Under the pieces are notes generated by a model. The model saw only the letters and a list, made by a program, of their open reading frames with translations, was not told the origin of the DNA and did not search any database. A program made the translations under genes and the position numbers. This document shows, one piece after another, positions 16,311 through 24,218 of a DNA stretch of 24,218 bases. This DNA is from Terfezia claveryi (lineage: Eukaryota > Ascomycota > Pezizomycetes > Pezizales > Pezizaceae), in contig WHUX01000472.1 in assembly GCA_015179025.1 (NCBI GenBank), positions 1 through 24,218 on the forward strand. The letters are read 5' to 3'. Position 1 is the stretch's first letter; every line of letters starts with the position of its first letter.

Positions 16311-16640
16311 TCATTTCTGCTCAGAGAGCTGCTTCGCTGAGATAAAATAAAGTGAGGCGGTAAGGGCTGCCTTCACACTTTTTTCTTCAGTTTGGACCAT
16401 TACCTGAATCGCCTCCCTTATATTGATCATAGCGAGTATCATCAAATCGCAAGTGATGTGGAGTATCACGTAGGTACTGATGTCTTCTGTTCCACTGGTG
16501 AAAGGTCCCATAGATTTGAGGCCTGGAACCCTAGCTGGCGCTCGGGAGCAGCCTACAGCTGAGCCTGGCGCATTGAGTTGCAGACATACATGACGAAAAT
16601 GAATGGTAGATTTTAAGGTAGAGTAGTAAGGTACAAAGGT
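16311..16640 (-). CDS. Hypothetical frame, possible gene fragment
   Basis: The frame is open leftward from about 16640 to a stop at 16313. It has an internal ATG at 16511 (MGPFTSGTEDISTYVILHIT, MILAMINIREAIQVMVQTEE, SVKAALTASLYFISAKQL). Upstream the same frame reads NAPGSAVGCSRAPARVPGL. Hydrophobic beta-like stretches, no signal peptide and no known family. It could be an exon of a host gene or element-encoded; codon use looks coding but there is no other support. Confidence 0.3.
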   Translation of the reverse strand, partial: TFVPYYSTLKSTIHFRHVCLQLNAPGSAVGCSRAPARVPGLKSMGPFTSGTEDISTYVILHITCDLMILAMINIREAIQVMVQTEEKSVKAALTASLYFISAKQLSEQK

Positions 16641-16756
16641 TAATAAACTGGTGCATGTATTGATGTTGAGGAATGAATAAATCTGACAAAACCGGATCTC
16701 AGCTGGGCTTCTAAATTAAGAAATTAAGAAAGTGTCCACCCCAGATTTATATCTTA

Positions 16757-16858
16757 TGTCGGACCTATTATCTCACTATACCGGGCATATCTTATTAGTA
16801 TATCACATGGTCCCCTTACTGGGACCGCATATGAGTAATGAGTATTTTCTAGTATACC
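16757..16858 (+). repeat. Dispersed repeat with GGTCCCC..GGGACC hairpin, copy 2
   Basis: ATGTCGGACCTATTATC at the left and CATGGTCCCCTTACTGGGAC, CGCATATGAGTAATGAGT at the right match 7212-7325. It adjoins the GC-rich module at 16868, while the first copy lies 450 bases from the module at 7777. Confidence 0.5.
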
Positions 16859-16867
16859 AATCTTTAT

Positions 16868-16945
16868 TACCGAGTTCAGGAATTAAATTATTGCCCGCGA
16901 GGGGCATAGTGGGTATGCCGCCCGCGAGCGGCCCCGAACATATAT
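16868..16945 (-). repeat. GC-rich palindromic module, copy 5 (inverted)
   Basis: The clearest copy: GGGCATAGTGGGTATGCC forms an inverted repeat and is flanked by direct repeats of GCCCGCGAG(G/C)GG. The outer edge reads GGCCCCGAACATATAT. Confidence 0.7.
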
Positions 16946-16950
16946 CAACT

Positions 16951-17869
16951 GAATATGTCCCTCACAGTGGATTGGAAGACAATAAATACGCCTCCTGAGT
17001 TGTGGTATAAAAGAAACCTCACTTGGGCCATATCCGAGTGTGGGGTATTAAAGCTAGCGTATGAAACTATCAAATCCAAGCCTGGAAATATAGTCATTGA
17101 CTATATCGTGGATTAAATGGGGGGATGTAGGGCTTGGTCTGCCAGTACCAAAAGGAAAGAGAAAGAAGTGGGATTCCAAAACGCGTGTGAGGGATAGGAA
17201 CGTGGTCAGGAATCAGGGTAATGGGCAAGAAGGGATTAGCTACTTTGTTTTAGTGGTTATAAGTCGTTGCAACGTTTTTTCCCGCACAAATGTGAAACCT
17301 TTCGCTTCTTCTTACCAGCTAGATAACCAGCGTGATACGCCATTATCACTTTTCTCTTATCGTTATACTCTAATCCGGGATTTATGCAAGTGTCGGACTT
17401 CGCTCTCCGCAGGACGATTCTGTAACGATTCTGTTAGACCTAGAACGCTCCGCCGGCTCTTACGAGCCTCCGGACAACTAGCGGCTACACAGCTAATTCA
17501 TATTGGTCTCTTCGACCGTAGAGCTGTGGCAGAGGAATCTTGTTCAAAATATCTGCATAATCGAACACTTACACACGCAAGATACTTACTTACTTACGCA
17601 GCAGAAGTCATTGTTCATAATTGATCTACCAACAGGGGCATTGCTGTACCCCTTTCAGCCATAATTCTGAATGCGACATTTACGTTGAAGCCAATGGAGG
17701 CTCTGGTGGCTTTTGTGGCTTTTGTGGCTTTTTTTTGGCTCTTTTTTATTGTTGTTTTGTTCTTCGTTTCACTGTTCTTTTTGTTTGTTTGTTGAACACA
17801 AGGATTAAGGATCGAAAACAATAGGCAATGTTAGCATAATTGCCTTTGTACTCGAATTCTATGAGGTAT
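16951..17869. other. Spacer, possibly containing an LTR
   Basis: A TATA-like GTATAAAAG at 17006-17014 precedes a 175-codon open frame (17097-17624) that begins at TTG and contains no ATG, so it is not a credible gene. The part from about 17230 to 17620 is LTR-like in character (short hairpin GGCTCTTACGAGCC near 17455) and sits upstream of the gag relic, but I found no second copy to prove it. 17700-17790 is a T/G-rich low-complexity tract. Confidence 0.3.
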
Positions 17870-18960
17870 CACGGGTCGCAAAAGCATAAGGGCGGGCATG
17901 AATCCAGGAACAAGACAAGCAGGATGAAAAAAAGGAATTAAAGGAGCACGTAGAGGAACCAGAGCACTCGCTAAGATCGCCGCCCTTTGGGTTGAAATCC
18001 ACAGACGAGGATTTGGGTTGAACTCCCAGAAGCAAGGAATTCGACATTTCGGACAAAAAGCATTTTTCCCTTCCCACACACATAACGAATCCTACGTGTG
18101 TGATACCATACCTTTACGTAGTAAGAACGAGAAAGCCATTATTGAACCAAAGGTCTCATACCCAGAATGTTCCCCAACATTCCGCATTCGCAACAGCTTT
18201 TTCGCTGTTTCCTCTTCCACATTAGTTAGGTTACCGTACTTTCAGAACCGATGTTACTGATTTCCTTGTATAATGGGAAGGACTAACTATGGATTGGACT
18301 GATGGACAGAGCATCAAAAAGGTTCCCCTCTTCTGTGAAAAGATGATCGGTAATTATATAAGACACTAAATTCGTATATTACAGGGGGTAGTTGGGATGA
18401 ATCTGAAATTGCCTCGAATTCAAGGAAGACAACAATGAACAGTTAAGGAATACCAAGACATTCTTGCAGAATCTTGTTCAGAACATGAGGAAAGAGAAAG
18501 AACCTTCTGTGGCTACTTATAGGATGTTTATATTCGAGTTTGCAGAGAGATCTAACCTCCTTGTGTCTCGACTGGCGATCAATGAACACACGAGAGTCTT
18601 TACGTTTCTACAAGCATTACCTGATAGATAGGAGATAAGCCTTGCAAGCAATGTAAAATTGACATAGATATTACAGGATCGACTGCCAACATCCTGTCAG
18701 ACTTGGATAAAGAAGCCTTGAACATATGCAAGAAGGATGATTCGCAGATGAGTAAGGTCTGGAAGGGAAAGAAGTAGATAGAAACGAATCCCCCGGTCAA
18801 TATCCTCTCAAAACTAAAGAATAAATTGAGGGATAAAACAAAGACGGAAAGCCTGGCGAAGAATCCTAATCGAGGGAAGTCGGAACCTCTAGAGGATGTC
18901 TGCCGCAGACAACTGCCTGATGTAGTATCTAACGAAATTTAGAAGCTACGCAAGTAGTGA
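17870..18960 (+). mobile_element. Ty3/Gypsy-like gag relic
   Basis: The best part starts at 18229: TFRTDVTDFLV, stop, WEGLTMDWTDGQSIKKVPLF, CEKMIGNYIRH, then in another frame EQLRNTKTFLQNLVQNMRKE, EPSVATYRMFIFEFAERSNL, LVSRLAINEHTRVFTFLQAL, PDR, stop at 18629; then DITGSTANILSDLDKEALNI, CKKDDSQMSKVWKGKK. This order (F-x-G-x-(D/N)-V-T-x-F, a K-V-x-x-x-x-x-Y/F-C helix, Y-x-R-x-F, F-L-Q-x-L-P-x-R, then a coiled A-L-x-I-x-K-K) is that of Agaricomycete Gypsy gag proteins. 17870-18228 is basic and acidic in turns (KHKGGHESRNKTSRMKKRN) and may be the gag N-terminus. Stops and frameshifts are frequent. No protease or RT follows. Confidence 0.6.
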
Positions 18961-20547
18961 TACATTATCCATACCATTGTTAAGATACCGGCCTGTATTA
19001 AACCCAAAGAGCATTGTACCAACTGCAGCTCTCTCGTGCTGGTCTCGTTTTCTGTTTCAATAGTGTCACCTGCCAAGCTTAGCTTAGCCTGTGTATCGGC
19101 GTACTGCCAATTCTAGTTAGGTATACTGCGTTCTATAATCTTTAGTTAGTTGGGGTATTAATGTTCCGCTCTCAATCAGAAGGCGCAGAAGACTCAGCTA
19201 CATGCCAACGCGCTCCTTTTTGACACCGACCTTTAGGTGAGGTTCTCTGATATCGTGGTAGCTTCCCCCAGGGGAAAACATGTCTCTTGGGATATGATGT
19301 ATTCTCGCGTAACAAATTAATTTGGTGAATTCGAACACCGGCCCGAATTGATAATAAACTAAATACAACTTTTACTAAAGCTAGGGGATTGAGGTGTGCA
19401 GAGCGAACTGTTAAAGCTACATGTGTTCAATATTTGTGGTTTGTTTTGTTTCCCATTGGCTACATTTGCAACAACTTTACCGGATACCGTACACCCTCTA
19501 TCTAAGGTGGGGTCATGATGGCACATTGCGTGAATGCAGGTCTACAGATCTACTGGAGCATCCCATGCCAGGTAGCAGTTGAAGGATTTCAGATTTAGCC
19601 TATCTCAAGCATCTTCTATAATAGCTGGGTATGAGAACATAACACAGCTTATTGGTTTACCTTAGATTAAACGTCTGATTAAACATTCATAACAATCGAC
19701 TATTTGCTCTTCTCCAATCGACTTAGACTAGGCAAGGCATCATCATGAATCGAGCTGTTAACCATGAGGTATCGATATTTGGGGATGCCAGGGCTAATGC
19801 CCTCATCATAACCAGAGCACTTCGCTATAGATGCTTGTTGTTGAATCAATCATTAAAAAACAAGGGAATGACATTCCATCAGTCACTTAGGTAGTTTGAA
19901 TATTTCTCCGTTTCTTAGATGTTATTTTTCTTATGTTTCTAACAACTATGTAGCTACCATTAATTTGAGGTAATCTGAGAGACGAGTTACTTATCCTATT
20001 GACCTTAGCGAATATGCATGGCCATTCTGCATTACCGCTGAGCCACAATCTTGAGTAGTCCTCACTGTAAATATTAAAATTCCCCTCGCAGAATAGCGGC
20101 TTCCAAGTACTTTCAGGGGAATGAAGTCTACCAGTCCCACAATTTGTCCTTGATGAGATTCCGGTTCCACGGCGGGTACCTCATATGGCCTCCCTAGTCT
20201 ACGTCTGTTTATAAGTTCTGCATGACTCCTTTATTAGAAAATCCGATGATACTGACAGCGACTGTATTGATGCACGCATTTGAATTGCCCTCGACTTTCT
20301 AGTAACTACGGTGAGTTGTAGATCACTATAGTAAATTTACGTGAAACATTCACAATAATAATGGACAGGGCCCGGCTGGAACACAACACCTTCCAAAAAC
20401 GGTCCGCACACCATTTTGGTTTCTATGTTGCTTTCGTCCGATCTTAGTGTGTAAAGTGTGCTAAACTAGCAGGGATAGTTGAATACAACAACCGCTAGAG
20501 CTGTGAACGGCGACACTAGTCGGTAAACACCTCAGCGACTACCTAAT
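18961..20547. other. Long non-coding spacer
   Basis: About 1.6 kb with no open frame of note, no shared repeat and no recognisable RNA gene. A weak coding-like stretch at about 19195-19310 (NALLFDT, DIVVASPRGKHVSWDMMYSR) might continue the retroelement but is too short to assign. Confidence 0.5.
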
Positions 20548-20690
20548 ACGGAAAGCTTACTTCTCAGCCGACCCATCGACATAACTATATTGTGGGACTG
20601 CTCGTGGGTAAAGAAATTGCACCAAAGGATATTCTGGAGTATGGAGACTGTCAGCGTGCTATGTTCGCTTTGCCCGAAGCGATCATGTAG
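20548..20690 (+). other. Possible gene remnant
   Basis: An open frame without ATG reads GKLTSQPTHRHNYIVGLLVG, KEIAPKDILEYGDCQRAMFA, LPEAIM, then TAG and further coding-like words DEGLVLERD, GLGADVPFIL separated by stops. Residue composition looks protein-like, but no family is recognised. It ends about 150 bases before the transcribed region of the subtilase. Confidence 0.2.
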
Positions 20691-20899
20691 GATGAAGGCC
20701 TGGTGCTAGAACGGGATTGAGGCTTGGGGGCAGATGTACCCTTTATCCTGTAGCCCAAAAGCATTTCGAATTAGTATTAATATCACTGTTACATGAACAT
20801 AAATACTCATCTTGAATCTGCCTGTTCTTCCTCATCAATCAATAGACTTCCAATACAAAGCCAAAATCGCCGGATTCTCCCCTCTGATTGATATTCACG

Positions 20900-22264
<1,365 letters not shown>

Positions 22265-23574
22265 ATGAATTGTATTGGAATATTATTGCATAAACAACTT
22301 GGAAAAGGGAAAAACTGTTAACTTCTTGAGAATGGCGACCAGTCGTAACCGACAAAGGGCGGTTCCTAGAATTTTACGGTGTGTAGGTTTTATTGTCTTG
22401 GAAAGCGCGCATCTTGTCAATTGTATCTGTGAAGGATTTTTGTATAACGCTTCTGTTGATCAGTTGGCTTTCGTCAATACCCTAGTTTGATGTGACAGTC
22501 CAATCATTGGTATGGACAAATACAAGTTTTTTTATTTGTGCAGGTCTTGCTTACCTCTCTATGGTACCTGTGTGAATATTAAGAGACTTCGACAGTTGCA
22601 GATATCGACACAAGCATTTAAGTTAAAATATCTGATCTAGTCTGCTATATAGCCTCTCTGATTGTCATTGACTCTACCACCACTCGATACAGATCTAGAG
22701 ATGTACAACGTCACATTCGATACTCGTATATACAATCCTTGTCACATTCCCAGATAGCGTCGTGGTGGGTAAGCAGTCGATGTCTCAAACTAATATGTAT
22801 AGGGCCACAAATTACGCCCTTCCCGACTTCCGGAGTGCTACAAGCTAGAATCAGAGGAAAAGTGGAACGAGTCAGTCACTATCCGTACCAGCCTAATGTC
22901 AACAAACTCTTACTCTCTAGATCTTAGCTATTTGTGATGTTTTCCAGATCAGGCCATTCTCGGATACAAATTCCCTTAACTTCTCTTTCGATCCCAATTT
23001 AATTAAGGAGTAATCCAGGGCCAATTTTGTATAGATCATTGATGAAAGTGCCATGCTGTTGGCTCAGCCATCATTTGCTTCTGTATAATCCTACTCCTGT
23101 TTTGGTCCAATTTTGATGCAGTCCCAATATAATGTGCAAGGCTCTGATCGAATTGAGTTTATCACACCAGCTTTGTAATACAGAGCAGCGTTCGAGACTG
23201 ACATCTGACAACACCTGGACAAACATCCTTATAACAGTCACTTTGAAATACATGTACCGAAATATTACTCGCCCGTGGAACAGTGTATGACCTAGGTATG
23301 GAGGCTCACAACAAAAGTCATTGCACCCTCCTATTTGGGAAACCGGCTTGACTTTTATTTGTGAGCCTCGGTATAACACTACTGTATTCCCCATGGGCTG
23401 CTAGAGAACGCATGGCATGGGTTCAGCTAATGGATCTAGGCCAGAAACAGAAGTCCCCTGTGAGGCACAGTGCTCTACTCTTTCACCTCCCCCCATAGAC
23501 GCCCTACACTGTATATAGTCCTATGCCACAAGCTGCGATTGCTTCTCTAGGCACGCTGCAAGTAGCTTATGCAT
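22265..23574. other. 3' flank of the subtilase and spacer
   Basis: The first 200 bases are probably 3' UTR. Open frames at 22275-22490, 22739-22927 and 23071-23394 (minus; 107 codons, ATG start, MGNTVVLYRGSQIKVKPV...) show no family resemblance, and I do not call them genes. Confidence 0.5.
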
Positions 23575-23705
23575 TCCTATGCTTTAAATCCCACGCTCTA
23601 AAGCTATACGGGTACGGAGAACTAGGATCGCTCCTATAGGTATTTAGGGTTGCATTATGCTTACCTGTGCTTTAAATTATGCGATCTAATAGCTACGCCA
23701 GTACT
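23575..23705 (+). repeat. Two-copy imperfect direct repeat, spacing about 89 bp
   Basis: TATGCTTTAAATCCCACG, CTCTAAAGCTATACGGGTAC at 23578 and TGTGCTTTAAATTATGCG, ATCTAATAGCTACGCCAGTAC at 23667 align over about 40 bases with roughly 70% identity. Old tandem duplication or two members of a dispersed repeat. Confidence 0.4.
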
Positions 23706-24218
23706 TAGGCTTCTTGCGCTTACGTAGTTGCAGTAGACCTATTTCTATTGGCTCCTAAGTCGCTTCACTTGCACCTCAGGGTAAGCCTTTTCTCTGGTCT
23801 TGCTCGTTGCTCTTGGCTTAGTCTCATGCCATTCTTGGCTATTGATCAAGCATGCTAGCTATCTTGTTATTATAATGTCATTACTAAACAAATATATGCT
23901 AAAACTGTTGGGACAGTGGTCACATGAGTCTTGGCACAATCTCGGTATTAAGGTGGAACGGAGCTGGAGAATGAAAGTCAAGCAAGTTCATCATCTCACA
24001 GCTATGTTCCCCCTAAGATAGCCGTGATTCCACAAAAACAGGATAAAGTAGCGAAGAGGTTTAGAGCTTATGTTATGTTACCCTACCGCATCCACTGGCG
24101 AACAACGATCCTTGTCAGTTTAAAGATAATATAAATTACCCACTCACAATGTAAACCGCAACAGAACTCTACCGCAGCCCCCACCGTAAGAAGCAAAGCA
24201 ACCGAAGCAACAGGTGAA
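23706..24218. other. Spacer to window end, nothing recognised
   Basis: An open frame at 23800-24021 has no family resemblance. No RNA gene or repeat seen. Confidence 0.5.

Noticed and set aside
17097..17624. 175-codon open frame, the second longest on the plus strand
   Set aside because: It begins at TTG and contains no ATG at all, has no family resemblance, and overlaps LTR-like sequence.
23071..23394. 107-codon minus-strand frame with ATG
   Set aside because: No family, signal, or codon pattern to support it; could be real but nothing in the sequence argues for it.

Overview
The window looks like an accessory, transposon-rich stretch of a filamentous fungal genome, most likely an Agaricomycete (Basidiomycota). 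The evidence is short GT-AG introns of 65 to 84 nt, a proteinase K-type subtilase, a Crinkler (CRN) N-terminal domain beside a fungal CRN/FunK1-type kinase, a siderophore-transporter fragment, a 5S-like sequence whose 5' end resembles basidiomycete 5S rRNA, and fungal Copia, Ty3/Gypsy, Tad-like LINE and pogo elements. The class assignment is inference. I found no unquestionably intact gene. Nearly every recognisable coding region carries frameshifts or stops.

Layout. 1-2400: an 88-bp hairpin element, a haloacid dehalogenase pseudogene (minus strand) and a kinase pseudogene (plus) closed by one TGA. 2500-3330: a broken Crinkler N-terminal domain (minus) converging on the kinase, with its splice acceptor region duplicated. 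3346-7000: two Copia 3' ends (RNase H, polypurine tract, LTR start), a Gypsy integrase C-terminal remnant and a fragment of an MFS siderophore transporter. 7100-8830: a third CRN-like splice segment, a 19-bp tandem repeat, GC-rich 75-bp palindromic modules and a Copia integrase tail. 9248-9365: 5S-like sequence. 9690-11610: a plausible gene start with a TATA box, hit by a 747-bp internally deleted pogo element (TA duplication, intact inverted ends), then the 3' end of a coiled-coil repeat protein.

12480-13050: GAGCCGGCTCGAG repeat blocks. 13320-14490: a 5'-truncated LINE with its RNase H domain and A-tail. 14950-16950: a second Copia integrase tail and an integrase core that appears inverted between two opposed GC-rich modules. 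17870-18960: a Gypsy gag relic. 18960-20540: nothing recognisable. 20900-22264: a secreted subtilase with two introns and five one-base frameshifts. 22265-24218: nothing recognisable.

The genes do not form a pathway. The nearest thing to a functional theme is the Crinkler-plus-kinase pair, two domain types found together in fungal and oomycete CRN proteins. The other theme is repeated capture, duplication and inversion of host exons and retroelement pieces. Many frameshifts lie at short homopolymers while the surrounding codons stay conserved, so some may be base-calling errors rather than biology. Many open frames in the window start at GTG or TTG and were not taken as real eukaryotic starts.
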